Of a stretch of DNA of 64,000 bases, positions 1-8,980 are shown piece after piece (position 1 is the stretch's first letter; each line of letters starts with the position of its first letter). The DNA is from CAVUMR01 sp963742715. Lineage in GTDB: Bacteria; Actinomycetota; Actinomycetes; Mycobacteriales; Micromonosporaceae. The stretch is from the NCBI GenBank assembly GCA_963742715.1, contig CAVUMR010000002.1:2170001-2234000 (forward strand). Direction: 5' to 3'. Below the pieces are notes generated by a model. That model was not told where the DNA came from. It searched no databases and saw only the letters and a list, made by a program, of their open reading frames with translations. The translations under genes and the position numbers were made by a program.

Positions 1-1
1 C

Positions 2-1477
2 GGCGCGCTGGTGGCCTGCAGCCCGTCGTCGAGCGACAAGGGCGGCGACGACACCCTGACCGTCGCGCGCACCGGCGACATCGACCTGCTCGATCCGGCC
101 CGGGCCACCGCGTTCCAGACCGTGCAGTCGCTCGAACTCGTCTACGACACGCTGGTCGACACCGACGACGACGGCAAGCTCGTACCCGGGCTCGCGGAGA
201 AGTGGACCGTCGCCCCGGACGGCAAGCTGATGACGTTCACGCTGCGGTCCGGCGTGACCTTCCACGACGGTACGAAGCTCACCGCCGCCGATGCCAAGGC
301 GACCCTCGATCGGGTACTCGATCCGAAGACCGCGTCGGTGGTCGCGTCGTACCTGGGCAACGTCACCGCGGTCGCGGCGCCGGATGAGCAGACCCTGACG
401 CTCACGCTCAAGCAGCCGGACGCCTCGCTGCTCACCGCGCTGTCCTACGTCGGTACCTCGATTCTCGCCGGCAAGGACATCACCGCCGACACGGTCGGCA
501 AGAAGCCCAACGGCACCGGCCCGTACCAGTGGAAGAGCTGGCACCAGGGCCAGTCGCTCAAGCTCACCGCCAACCCGAAGTACTTCGGTGGCGCGGCAAA
601 GACCAGGAACCTGGAGTTCCGGGTGATCCCGGACGAGGCCTCGGTGCTGTCCGGCATGAAGGCCGGCAGCTTCGACCTCGGACTCGTCACCGATCCGGCC
701 GTGGCCAAGCAGTCCGGCAGCAAGGTGCAGCTGCTGGACCAGCCGACCCTGTCGTACCACGTGCTGCAGCTCAACGGCCGGAAGGGCCCGCTGGCCAAGC
801 CGGCGGTACGGCAGGCCATCGCATGCGCGATCGACCGCAAGGACATCGTGGACAGCGTGTACTTCGGCGACGCGAAGCTCACCGGGCCGATCACCAGCCC
901 GGCGTACGAGTACGACGCGACCAAGGGTCTGCCGTGCGAGCCGGGCGACCTGGACGCGGCCAAGGACATGCTGGCCAAGGCCGGCTACCCGCGCGGGTTC
1001 ACGCTGCACACCATCGTGATGACCGGCGCCTACTCGACGTCGACCAACATCGGCCAGGCGCTGCAGGGTCAGCTCAGCCGGCTCGGGGTGAGCCTCGACC
1101 TGGACCGCCAGCCCACCACGGTGTACGTGCCGGCGTGGAAGGACGCCAAGTTCGACGCGGCGGTCGCGCTCAACGGCGGCAGCGCCGACCCGTACCTGCA
1201 GTACAGCCGCTACTTCACCAGCGGTGGCAGCCTCAGCGTGCCGGCCGGCCTGTCCGATCCGGAGCTGGACCGGCTGCTGCGGGAAGGGAACGCCTCCACC
1301 GACTACCCGGTACGCAAGCGCACCTTCGAGCAGTTGCAGCAGCGGCTGCTGGTCGACTCGCCGTGGGTGTGGCTGTTCCGCAACCAGACCTACTACCTGC
1401 TCGGCGAGAACGTCACCGGTTTCCACCCGTCCCCCACCGAGTCGCTGACCTCGCTGCGGACGACGACGTTCAAGTGA
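2..1477 (+). CDS. ABC transporter substrate-binding lipoprotein, family 5 (5' partial)
   Basis: This is the extracellular binding protein of a peptide/nickel-type ABC importer. The reading frame is already open at the left edge, so the start codon and most of the signal peptide lie outside the window. The visible N-terminus G-A-L-V-A-C-S is a lipobox (L-V-A-C, Cys at visible residue 6), so the protein should be lipid-anchored to the membrane. The remaining 485 or so residues have the SBP_bac_5 character: an early D-P-A-R and L-V-x-G-L-A-x-K-W pattern, F-H-D-G-T-K-L-T-A-A-D in the first lobe, and A-V-R-Q-A-I-x-x-A-I-D-R in the second. It is followed by two permeases and two ATPases in the same direction. 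The substrate cannot be named; oligopeptides are the family default. Confidence 0.93.
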   Translation, partial: GALVACSPSSSDKGGDDTLTVARTGDIDLLDPARATAFQTVQSLELVYDTLVDTDDDGKLVPGLAEKWTVAPDGKLMTFTLRSGVTFHDGTKLTAADAKATLDRVLDPKTASVVASYLGNVTAVAAPDEQTLTLTLKQPDASLLTALSYVGTSILAGKDITADTVGKKPNGTGPYQWKSWHQGQSLKLTANPKYFGGAAKTRNLEFRVIPDEASVLSGMKAGSFDLGLVTDPAVAKQSGSKVQLLDQPTLSYHVLQLNGRKGPLAKPAVRQAIACAIDRKDIVDSVYFGDAKLTGPITSPAYEYDATKGLPCEPGDLDAAKDMLAKAGYPRGFTLHTIVMTGAYSTSTNIGQALQGQLSRLGVSLDLDRQPTTVYVPAWKDAKFDAAVALNGGSADPYLQYSRYFTSGGSLSVPAGLSDPELDRLLREGNASTDYPVRKRTFEQLQQRLLVDSPWVWLFRNQTYYLLGENVTGFHPSPTESLTSLRTTTFK

Positions 1478-1493
1478 GCGGGACAGGCGCCGG

Positions 1494-2456
1494 GTGAGCC
1501 TCCGGTTTCTGCTGGGCCGGCTGGCCGGTACGGTCGCGACGCTGTTCGGCGTGGCGGTGGTCGTGTTCGTCGTGCTGCGCGCGCTGCCCGGCGACACGAT
1601 CACCGCGAAGCTCGGTACCGAGTCCGTGGTACTCGACGACGCGCAGCGCCGCGCGCTCGAGCACTTCTACGGGCTGGACGCCTCCCCGGTGACCCAGTTC
1701 TTCCGCTGGCTCGGCGACCTGTTCCGCGGCGACCTCGGGGTGTCGCTGGACTCCGGTACCCCGGTCGCGTCCCTGATCGGCGACGCGCTGCCGGTGACGC
1801 TCGAACTCGCCGTACTCGCCGTGCTGATCTCCACGCCGGTGGGGGTACTGCTCGGCATGCTCGCGGCCAGCCGCCCGGGTCGACCGCGCGACCTGTCGGT
1901 ACAGGGCTTCGCGCTGCTCGGGCTCGCGGTACCGGAGTTCGTGGTCGCCTCGATCGTGGTCGCGGTACTGGCCGCGGTGTTCGCGTACTTCCCGGACCCG
2001 GGCGAGTTCGTACCGCTGACCGAGTCGGTGGCGGGCAACCTGCGGCAGCTGTTGTACCCGGCACTGGTGCTCTCGCTCGGACTGGTCGCGAACGTCATGC
2101 GCACCACCCGCTCGGCGTACCTGGAAGCCGGCCAGGCCGACTTCGTGCGTACCGCCCGCGGCAAGGGCGTGTCGGAGCGGCGGATCCGGTTCCGGCACAT
2201 CCTGCACAACGCCGCCATCCCGATCGTGACGATGGTCGGGATCCAGTTCGGGTACCTGCTCGGCGGAACGCTGATCGTGGAGCAGATCTTCGCGCTGCCC
2301 GGGCTCGGCCGGCTGCTGCTGCAGGGGGTGCTGCAGCAGGACTTCGCCATCGTGCAGGGCGCCACGCTGCTGATCGCGACCGCGTTCGTGCTGGTGAACC
2401 TCGCCGTGGACCTGCTGTACCGGCTGCTCGACCCGCGCACGAGGAGCACCACATGA
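1494..2456 (+). CDS. ABC transporter permease, DppB/OppB type
   Basis: Inner-membrane permease of the peptide-type ABC importer, 320 residues and so full length for the DppB family. It opens with the typical F-L-L-G-R-L segment and first transmembrane helix with R-A-L-P-G-D, and has six hydrophobic segments. The cytoplasmic EAA loop is visible as Y-L-E-A-G-Q-A-D-F-V-R-T-A-R-A/G-K-G. The C-terminus ends in D-P-R as usual. The GTG start lies 16 bases after the binding-protein stop, and the stop overlaps the ATG of the next permease (ATGA), indicating translational coupling in one operon. Confidence 0.93.
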   Translation: MSLRFLLGRLAGTVATLFGVAVVVFVVLRALPGDTITAKLGTESVVLDDAQRRALEHFYGLDASPVTQFFRWLGDLFRGDLGVSLDSGTPVASLIGDALPVTLELAVLAVLISTPVGVLLGMLAASRPGRPRDLSVQGFALLGLAVPEFVVASIVVAVLAAVFAYFPDPGEFVPLTESVAGNLRQLLYPALVLSLGLVANVMRTTRSAYLEAGQADFVRTARGKGVSERRIRFRHILHNAAIPIVTMVGIQFGYLLGGTLIVEQIFALPGLGRLLLQGVLQQDFAIVQGATLLIATAFVLVNLAVDLLYRLLDPRTRSTT

Positions 2457-3427
2457 CCTCGCCGGTTACCCCGGACCCGGCCGCGCCCGGCGGTGGCGCC
2501 GCCCGTCCACCGGTCGCCGCCCGTCCACCGGTCGCCGCCGGCCCACCGGTCGTCGCGGTCGACGCCGCCGCTGTGGTCGCCGGCGCCCCGGCCGGTTGGC
2601 GGACGGTACTGCGCCGGGTCTGGGGACAGCCGAACGGCCGGGTGGGGTTGATCCTGGTCGGGCTGCTCGCACTGGTCGCGCTCGCCGCCGCGGTACACCT
2701 GACTCCGCACGACCCGCTCGCCCAGCAGCCGCTGCGGCTGCGTGGCCCGTCGCTCACGTACTGGTTCGGTACCGATCAGTTCGGCCGGGACGTGGCCACC
2801 CGCAGCTTCGTCGGCATCTTCACCTCGCTGCGGGTGGCCGTGGTCGCGGTCGCCCTCTCCGCGCTGGTCGGCTCGCTGCTCGGCGCCGCGGCCGGCTTCG
2901 CCGGCGGGATCGTGGACGCGATCGTCGGCCGGCTCACCGACGTACTGTTCGCGTTCCCGGCGATCCTGCTCGCGCTCGCCATCGTGGCCGCGCTCGGGCA
3001 CGGCTGGGTGAACACCGCGCTCGCCATCGCGGTCGTGTACACGCCGATCTTCGTCCGGGTAGCCCGCGGGCCGGTGCTGGCCGTGCGCGAGCTGGAGTAC
3101 GTCAAAGCCGGCCGGGTGCTCGGCTTCTCCCCCGCCCGGCTGCTGTTTCGGCACGTCCTGCCGAACGTCAGCGGTCCGATCGCGGTACAGGTGACGCTGG
3201 CCCTGTCCTGGGCGATCCTGACCGAGTCGGGGCTGTCCTTCCTCACCCTCGGCACCCAGCCACCGGAGCCGTCACTCGGACTGATGGTGGCCGACGCGCG
3301 GAACCTGGTGTCCGAGGCGTGGTGGACGATGGCCGCCCCGGCGGCGCTGATCGTGCTGGCGGTGATCGGGCTGAACCTGCTCGGCGACGGGCTGCGGCAC
3401 GCCTTCGATCCGCGGGAGACCCGGTGA
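2453..3427 (+). CDS. ABC transporter permease, DppC/OppC type
   Basis: Second membrane subunit of the peptide-type importer, 324 residues. The first 45 residues are an Ala/Pro-rich cytoplasmic tail with a short duplicated A-A-R-P-P-V element, encoded by a local direct repeat. After that come the family's H-D-P-L and W-F-G-T-D-x-F-G-R-D signatures at the first periplasmic segment and an EAA loop (L-E-Y-V-K-A-G-R-V-L-G). The start overlaps the preceding stop by 4 bases and the stop overlaps the following GTG (GTGA), so all four intracellular subunits are translationally coupled. Confidence 0.93.
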   Translation: MTSPVTPDPAAPGGGAARPPVAARPPVAAGPPVVAVDAAAVVAGAPAGWRTVLRRVWGQPNGRVGLILVGLLALVALAAAVHLTPHDPLAQQPLRLRGPSLTYWFGTDQFGRDVATRSFVGIFTSLRVAVVAVALSALVGSLLGAAAGFAGGIVDAIVGRLTDVLFAFPAILLALAIVAALGHGWVNTALAIAVVYTPIFVRVARGPVLAVRELEYVKAGRVLGFSPARLLFRHVLPNVSGPIAVQVTLALSWAILTESGLSFLTLGTQPPEPSLGLMVADARNLVSEAWWTMAAPAALIVLAVIGLNLLGDGLRHAFDPRETR

Positions 3428-4401
3428 AGCCCGCGGTCGCGACCAGCGACGGGCTGTCGGTGCGGGACCTGCACGCGGCGATCGGCGACGTGCCGGTGGT
3501 GCGCGGCGTCTCCCTCGACGTCCGGCCGGGTGAGGCGGTCGGCCTGGTGGGCGAGAGCGGAAGCGGCAAGTCGCTCACCGCGCTCGCCGTCGCCGACCTG
3601 CTGCCGTCGGCGGTCCGGGTCACCGGTGGTTCGGTACGCCTGGACGGCACCGAGCTGCTGGGGCTGCCCGCCCGCGAGCGCCGGTCGCGGCGCGGCGCCG
3701 GCATCGCGATGATCTACCAGGATCCGTCCACCGCGCTGAACCCGCTGATGACGATCGGCGCGCAGATCCTCGAGGGGTTGGCCGCGCACGGGGTACGCGG
3801 GGACGCCGCGGAACGTCGGATGCTCGACGCGCTGGCCGAGGTGGGGCTGCCTGGACCGGACCGGATCGCCGGTACCCACGCGCACCAGCTGTCCGGTGGG
3901 CAGCGGCAACGGGCGATGATCGCGATGGCGCTGGCGCTGCGACCGCGGCTGCTGATCGCGGACGAGCCCACCACCGCGCTCGACGTGACCATCCAGAAGC
4001 AGATCCTCGAGCTCGTCGACGAGCTGCGGCGCAACCACGAGCTGGGCGTGCTGTGGATCACCCACGACCTCGGCGTGGTGGCCCGCATCGCGCAACGGGT
4101 GCTGGTCATGTACGCCGGCCGGATCGTCGAGGACGCGCCGGCCAACGCGCTGTTCCGGGCACCTGCGCACCCGTACACGGCGGGCCTGCTCGGCGCGATC
4201 CCGCCGCCGCGTACCGGTGCGCGGGTACCGCTGCCCCAGATCGGCGGCACCCCACCGGACTTCGGCCAGTTGCCGCCCGGCTGCCCGTTCGCGCCGCGGT
4301 GCCCGCAGCGGGAGCCCGGCTGTACCGAGGCGGAACCCGACCTGTTCGATCGCGGACCCGGCCGGGCGGCCTGCTTCGTACCACCGGAGCGGTGGACATG
4401 A
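3424..4401 (+). CDS. Peptide ABC transporter ATP-binding protein, DppD/OppD type
   Basis: ATPase energising the importer, about 325 residues. Walker A is G-E-S-G-S-G-K-S at residues 43-50, the signature L-S-G-G-Q-R-Q-R starts near residue 156, and Walker B with D-E-P lies near residue 180, followed by the switch His (I-T-H-D). The C-terminal oligopeptide-transporter extension is present with its cysteine cluster (C-P-F-A-P-R-C-P then a third Cys), which in homologues can bind an iron-sulfur cluster. The GTG start at 3424 is chosen because it overlaps the previous stop and places the first beta strand correctly; a longer open frame upstream is only a shadow of the permease. Confidence 0.92.
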   Translation: MKPAVATSDGLSVRDLHAAIGDVPVVRGVSLDVRPGEAVGLVGESGSGKSLTALAVADLLPSAVRVTGGSVRLDGTELLGLPARERRSRRGAGIAMIYQDPSTALNPLMTIGAQILEGLAAHGVRGDAAERRMLDALAEVGLPGPDRIAGTHAHQLSGGQRQRAMIAMALALRPRLLIADEPTTALDVTIQKQILELVDELRRNHELGVLWITHDLGVVARIAQRVLVMYAGRIVEDAPANALFRAPAHPYTAGLLGAIPPPRTGARVPLPQIGGTPPDFGQLPPGCPFAPRCPQREPGCTEAEPDLFDRGPGRAACFVPPERWT

Positions 4402-5213
4402 TCGAACTGGTGGACCTCGTCAAGGACTACCGCACCCGGAGCGGGAAGGTTCGCGCGGTCGACGGGGTCTCGCTGACGGTCGCGTCCGGCGAGATCCTCG
4501 GGCTGGTCGGCGAGTCCGGCTGCGGCAAGTCGACCACCGCGCGGCTGCTGGTCGGGCTGGAGCGCCCCACCTCGGGCCGCGCGCTGGTCGGCGGTACCGA
4601 CCTGTCCCGGTTGCGCGGCCGGGAACTGCGCCGGGCGCGGCGACGGATCCAGCTGGTGTTCCAGGACCCGTACGGCTCCCTGAACCCGCGGCTGACCGTG
4701 CGACAGACCCTCGCCGAGGTACTGGCCGTGCACCGGCTGGCCACCGGTACCGCGGCCGACCGCCGGATCGGCGAGCTGCTCGAACTGGTGGGCCTGTCCG
4801 CCGCCATCGCCGGCCGGTACCCGCACGAATTGTCCGGTGGGCAGCGGCAGCGGATCGGCATCGCCCGGGCCCTGGCGGTACAGCCCGAGGTGCTGGTACT
4901 GGACGAGCCGGTGTCCGCGCTCGACGTGTCGGTACGGGCCGAGGTGATGAACCTGCTCGCCCGACTGCACGACGAGCTGGCCCTGACCTACCTGTTCATC
5001 TCGCACGATCTGGGCATGGTGCGGCACCTGTGTGACCGCATCGCGGTCATGTACCTCGGGCAGCTGGTGGAGCTGGGCGACTGGCGCGAGGTCACCGAGC
5101 GGCCGAGCCACTCGTACACCCGCACGCTGCTCGACGCCGTACCGGCGCCCGTCCCGGGTGCGGCCGCCCGGCCTGACAACGACCGTGCGACCGGACCCGG
5201 GACCAGGGACTGA
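4398..5213 (+). CDS. Peptide ABC transporter ATP-binding protein, DppF/OppF type
   Basis: Second ATPase of the importer, 271 residues. Walker A is G-E-S-G-C-G-K-S-T near residues 38-46, the signature L-S-G-G-Q-R-Q-R and Walker B V-L-D-E-P follow, and the switch is I-S-H-D. The C-terminal tail is shorter than in many DppF proteins: it ends soon after H-S-Y-T-R-T-L-L and lacks the cysteine-containing extension of its DppD partner. The ATG overlaps the dppD-type stop (ATGA). It is the last gene of the five-gene operon and converges with the sugar-permease gene 20 bases away. Confidence 0.92.
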   Translation: MIELVDLVKDYRTRSGKVRAVDGVSLTVASGEILGLVGESGCGKSTTARLLVGLERPTSGRALVGGTDLSRLRGRELRRARRRIQLVFQDPYGSLNPRLTVRQTLAEVLAVHRLATGTAADRRIGELLELVGLSAAIAGRYPHELSGGQRQRIGIARALAVQPEVLVLDEPVSALDVSVRAEVMNLLARLHDELALTYLFISHDLGMVRHLCDRIAVMYLGQLVELGDWREVTERPSHSYTRTLLDAVPAPVPGAAARPDNDRATGPGTRD

Positions 5214-5233
5214 TGGGCTCTCCGGTGCCCGGC

Positions 5234-6508
5234 CTAACGGGTACCGGTGGCCCGGGCCCGCCGGCGGGACAGCGCGTCCACGCTCGCGGCCAGCGCCAGC
5301 ACCACGCCGGTGACGATGGTCTTCACCCCGGCCGAGTAGTCGAACAGGCCCATCCCGTTGTCGATGACCGCGATCACCGCGGCACCGAGCAGCGCGTCCC
5401 GGACCTGACCCTTGCCGCCGAACAGGCTGGTACCACCGATGACCGCGGCACCGACGGCGTACAGCAGTACGTTGCCGCCACCCGCGTTCGGGTCGACGCC
5501 GGTGGTACGCGAGGCGAGCACCACACCGCCGATGGCGGCCATCGTGGAGCAGACCACGAACGCCGAGATGCGGATCCTGGCGACCGCGATACCGGCCCGG
5601 CGCGCGGCTTCGGCATTCCCGCCAACGGCATAGATGTGCCGGCCGTACGCGGTGCGGGACAGCAGGAAGTGCAGCACCAGGAACAGCACGCCGATCACCA
5701 CGACGACGACCGGGATACCGCGCAGCGAGACGATCAGCGCGTTGCGGGACCGCTCCAGGTTCAGTACGTACACGATGAACAGCACCGCGACGCCGAACAG
5801 GCCGACGCGGATCAGCGCCAGCGGGATCGGCTCGTGGGTGGCACCGGCCCGGCGGCGGCGGTACGTCCGGTTCAGGACGACCGCGGCGTAGCACGCGACG
5901 GTCAGTACGCCGAGCAGCCAGCCGAGCCACACCGGCACGTTCTTGTTCTCGATCGCGATGATGACGTCGTCGGTGATCGACACGTTGCCGCCCTCGCCGA
6001 CGAGCAGCAGTACCACGCCCTGGAAGCCGAGGAACGCGGCCAGGGTGATGACGAACGACGGCACTCCGATGTTGGCGACCACGAAGCCGAGAAACAGCCC
6101 GACCACCACTCCGGTGAGGATCGCCGCCGGCAACGCGACGACCAGTGGCAGGCCCTGCAGGGTGAGCAGCTTGGCCAGTACGGCGGCGCCCACTCCGCTG
6201 GTCACTCCGGCGGACAGGTCGATCTCGCCGAGCAGCAGGACGTACACCAGGCCCATCGCGATGATCGCGATGCCGGCGCCCTGCGTGATGAGGTTGGCGA
6301 AGTTGCCGGCCGAGAAGAACACCGGCCGGGCCACCGTGAAGATCAGGCCGAGCAGCACCAGTCCGCCGATCGCGGGCAGCGGACCGATGTCGCCGCCGCG
6401 CACCCGGTCGACATAGCCCCGTACGTACTCGCGGACGGTCGGGGTGGGCGCCGGCGGGGCCGCGGACGGAGTGTCGGCGCTGGCCTCCGGTGCGGCGGTG
6501 GTGGTCAT
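5234..6508 (-). CDS. xylH: Xylose-type sugar ABC transporter permease (XylH family)
   Basis: Membrane subunit of a CUT2-class sugar importer, 424 residues, about ten hydrophobic segments. Family marks include G-L-V-Y-V-L-L-L-G-E-I-D-L-S-A-G in the second to third helices, Y-A-V-G-G-N-A-E-A-A-R-R-A-G-I in the cytoplasmic EAA-like loop, and a late G-G-T-S-L-F-G-G-K-G. The first 30 residues are a Pro/Ala-rich cytoplasmic tail. Its ATG overlaps the stop of the ATPase gene by 4 bases. The substrate assignment to xylose rests on the binding protein of the same operon. Confidence 0.88.
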   Translation of the reverse strand: MTTTAAPEASADTPSAAPPAPTPTVREYVRGYVDRVRGGDIGPLPAIGGLVLLGLIFTVARPVFFSAGNFANLITQGAGIAIIAMGLVYVLLLGEIDLSAGVTSGVGAAVLAKLLTLQGLPLVVALPAAILTGVVVGLFLGFVVANIGVPSFVITLAAFLGFQGVVLLLVGEGGNVSITDDVIIAIENKNVPVWLGWLLGVLTVACYAAVVLNRTYRRRRAGATHEPIPLALIRVGLFGVAVLFIVYVLNLERSRNALIVSLRGIPVVVVVIGVLFLVLHFLLSRTAYGRHIYAVGGNAEAARRAGIAVARIRISAFVVCSTMAAIGGVVLASRTTGVDPNAGGGNVLLYAVGAAVIGGTSLFGGKGQVRDALLGAAVIAVIDNGMGLFDYSAGVKTIVTGVVLALAASVDALSRRRARATGTR

Positions 6509-7503
6509 GCGTCGCCTCCGTTGTCCGCGCCGTTGTCCGCCCCGTCGCCGGCGTCATGATCCGGGCCGTGGCCGGCGTCATGGTGGTGCGGGCCGCCGCC
6601 AAGGTCCACGCCGGTGCCGGCGCCACGGTCCGGGCCGTTGCCGGTCCCACGGTCCGGGCCGACGCCGGTGCCACGGTCCAGGCCGCCGCCGTTGTCCGGG
6701 CCGGCCGACCGTGCCCCACCCGACTGGCCGGTGGTGATCAGCTCGATCACCTGTTGCTGGGTGACGTCGGCCCTACGCACCTCGGCAGCCACCCGGCCGA
6801 GATAGAGCGCGACGATCCGGTCGGCCACCTCGAACACGTCGTTCATGTTGTGCGAGATCAGCACCACCGCGAGGCCGTTGTCGGCGAGCCGCCGGACCAG
6901 GTCGAGCACCTGCCGGGTCTGGGCCACGCCGAGCGCCGCGGTGGGCTCGTCCAGAATGACGACGTTGTTGTTCCACAGCACGGCCTTGGCGATCGCGACG
7001 GTCTGCCGCTGGCCGCCGGACAGGCTGGCCACCTTCTGCCGGACCGAGGAAACCGTTCGCACGGACAGGTCGGCCAGGGTACGGACGGCCATCCGCTCCA
7101 TCGAGGTCTCGTCCAGGGTCAGCCCGTGGGTGCGTTCCCGGCCGAGGAACATGTTCTCCACGATGTCGAGGTTGTCGCACAGCGCCAGGTCCTGATAGAC
7201 GATCTCGATGCCCAGCGCGTTGGCGTCCGACGGCGAGTGCACGTGCACCTGCCGGCCCTCGAAGTAGACCTCGCCGGAGTCGATCGGGTGGATGCCGCCG
7301 ACGCACTTGATCAGCGTCGACTTGCCCGCCCCGTTGTCACCGACCATCGCGGTGACCTGACCCCGGTACGCGGCGAAGTCGACGTCGTGCAGCACATGTA
7401 CCGCGCCGAAGCTCTTGTTGATCCGGCGCAGCTCCAGGATCGGCGCGGCGTCAGGCGACCGCGCCTCGGACGGCGACGCTTCCGGCGACAGTGTCTCGGT
7501 CAA
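6505..7503 (-). CDS. xylG: Xylose-type sugar ABC transporter ATPase, single-domain, with repetitive tail
   Basis: ATPase of the sugar importer, 332 residues from the TTG start. The TTG at 7503 is preceded by GGGAGG at a 5-base spacing and gives the expected N-terminus; the frame remains open for 22 more codons upstream without a ribosome site. Walker A G-D-N-G-A-G-K-S-T is at residues 55-63, the signature is L-S-G-G-Q-R-Q and Walker B I-L-D-E-P-T. Only one ABC domain is present, whereas Escherichia coli XylG has two fused domains; single-domain forms are known in actinobacteria. The last 65 or so residues are a low-complexity Gly/Asp/Arg tail with G-x-G-P-D-R-G-T-G repeats and a His/Asp-rich end, not part of the fold. 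Confidence 0.88.
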   Translation of the reverse strand: MTETLSPEASPSEARSPDAAPILELRRINKSFGAVHVLHDVDFAAYRGQVTAMVGDNGAGKSTLIKCVGGIHPIDSGEVYFEGRQVHVHSPSDANALGIEIVYQDLALCDNLDIVENMFLGRERTHGLTLDETSMERMAVRTLADLSVRTVSSVRQKVASLSGGQRQTVAIAKAVLWNNNVVILDEPTAALGVAQTRQVLDLVRRLADNGLAVVLISHNMNDVFEVADRIVALYLGRVAAEVRRADVTQQQVIELITTGQSGGARSAGPDNGGGLDRGTGVGPDRGTGNGPDRGAGTGVDLGGGPHHHDAGHGPDHDAGDGADNGADNGGDA

Positions 7504-7588
7504 CCTGACCTCCCGGAGGTACTGCTGGGACTGGTGCGCTGGTGCCGCGACCAGGACCGGTCGCGGCACCAGCGAGCACTACGGTCGG

Positions 7589-8686
7589 CTACAGGCCGGC
7601 GGCCGTGCAGGTCTTGGCGAAAGCACCCGCGCAGAGCTCTTCCTTGCTGACGTAGTTGTCGGCGATGACGTCACCGACGTTGTCCTTGTAGATCGAGACC
7701 GGGTCGAGCAGCACGCTCGGCACGTCCCGGTTGCCCTTCGGGTCGTGCGAGTTGGCGGTGGTCTCGCCTTCCTGGCCCTTGGCCAGCGCCACGGCCAGCT
7801 TGGCGGCCGCGTCGGCTTCCTTCTTGACCGCCTTGTACACGGTCATGCACTGGTCGCCGAGCAGGATGTTCTGCAGGCCCTGGACGGTCGCGTCCTGACC
7901 GGTCACCGGCACCTTGCCGTTGAGCTTGTTCTTGCGCAGCACCGAGATGGCCGCGTTGCCCAGGCCGTCGTTGGCGGACAGTACGCCATCGATCTTGTTC
8001 TTGGTCTGGGTCAGCATCTGCTCGAAGATCGTCGCACCGGTCTGGTTGTCCCAGGCGGGCACGGACTGGTCCGGACCCTTCACGTACTCGCCGGCGTCGT
8101 ACTTCGCCTTGAGCACCGAGTCGTAACCCTCTTTGAACAGCGTGGCGTTGTTGTCGTCCGGCGAACCGTTCAGCTCGGCGATGACCGGCTTGGTGGCCTT
8201 CATCTCGGTCAGGCACTTGACCAGGCCCTCGCCCTGCAGCTTGCCGACCTTGACGTTGTCGAAGCTCACGTAGTACTTCGCGGAGCCGCCCAGCGTCAGC
8301 CGGTCGTAGTCGATCGTGGCCACGCCCTGCGACTTGGCCTTGTCGAGCACGGCCTTACCACTGTCGTTGTCCAGGTTGACGATCATCAGGACGTTGACGC
8401 CCTTGGTGATCATCGCGTCGGCAATGGTCTGGAACTGGCGCTTGTCGTTCTGCGCGTTCTGGATGTCGTACTTGACCCCGGCCGACTTGAAAGCCGCTTC
8501 GAGATACTTCCGGTCGGCGGTTTCCCAACGGGCGGATGACTTCGTGTCCGGCAGGATCACCCCGACAAATGCCTGTTTGGTGTCACCACTGCCGCTGCCA
8601 CCGTTGCCGCTGTCATCGCCGCATCCGGCTAGCCCGCCCGCGGCGAGCACGCCCGCGACGGCGATTGCGATCATGCGCCTGACCAT
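7589..8686 (-). CDS. xylF: D-xylose-binding-type lipoprotein (XylF family)
   Basis: Extracellular sugar-binding lipoprotein, 365 residues. The ATG at 8686 has AGGAGG upstream and begins a short positive n-region, hydrophobic core and lipobox L-A-G-C (Cys22), followed by a Gly/Ser linker. The mature part follows Escherichia coli XylF closely in pattern: S-A-R-W near the first strand, Y-D-R-L and Y-V-S-F-D-N-x-K-V-G, G-S-P-D-D-N-N-A, S-A-N-D-G, T-G-Q-D-A, and C-M-T-V-Y-K. It heads the operon xylF-xylG-xylH. The 85-base gap to xylG may let the binding protein be made in excess. Confidence 0.88.
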   Translation of the reverse strand: MVRRMIAIAVAGVLAAGGLAGCGDDSGNGGSGSGDTKQAFVGVILPDTKSSARWETADRKYLEAAFKSAGVKYDIQNAQNDKRQFQTIADAMITKGVNVLMIVNLDNDSGKAVLDKAKSQGVATIDYDRLTLGGSAKYYVSFDNVKVGKLQGEGLVKCLTEMKATKPVIAELNGSPDDNNATLFKEGYDSVLKAKYDAGEYVKGPDQSVPAWDNQTGATIFEQMLTQTKNKIDGVLSANDGLGNAAISVLRKNKLNGKVPVTGQDATVQGLQNILLGDQCMTVYKAVKKEADAAAKLAVALAKGQEGETTANSHDPKGNRDVPSVLLDPVSIYKDNVGDVIADNYVSKEELCAGAFAKTCTAAGL

Positions 8687-8844
8687 GAGGCCGTTCCTCC
8701 TTCCGCGGCGGGCACACCCGCACCTAACGCCGCGCTCCCGTTGTGCGCGAGTTGCCTCGTCCGCAGGGCGACTTCTGCGTCGCCGATCGGGTACGGGTCG
8801 CCGAGGCTTCGCCGTGTGAGGCACTTTGGACGTATCAGGTCCGA

Positions 8845-8906
8845 TTAGTCAAGACCGGCACTTAGTCATCGGTGATCGTGAAGATTAGTCGCAGGCTACG
8901 ACTGAA
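8845..8906. promoter_or_regulatory. Candidate operator: TTAGTC repeats between xylF and the ROK gene
   Basis: TTAGTC occurs three times in direct orientation (8845-8850, 8862-8867, 8885-8890). The third copy forms an inverted repeat TTAGTCG-n7-CGACTGAA. The site sits in the 279-base divergent region between the sugar importer and the ROK regulator, where such a repressor would be expected to bind. Binding is inference. Confidence 0.45.
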
Positions 8907-8950
8907 AACGGAACTCTTCAATCCACCTCCCGACCTACTTCAATCACGTC

Positions 8951-8980
8951 TTGACATAACCGCCTGTGGACTCGGACGAT
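8951..8980 (+). promoter_or_regulatory. Candidate promoter of the ROK regulator (possible leaderless start)
   Basis: A perfect TTGACA at 8951-8956 is followed after 18 bases by GACGAT at 8975-8980. If this is used, transcription would begin near 8987, which is exactly an in-frame GTG, giving a leaderless message for the ROK protein. The -10 is weak, so this is tentative. Confidence 0.35.

Noticed and set aside
1667..3154. Long antisense open frames of 400-1000 codons, here and opposite many other genes
   Set aside because: High GC at third codon positions opens antisense frames. Their products are Arg/Gly/Pro/His-rich without domains, while the opposite strand carries recognised proteins.
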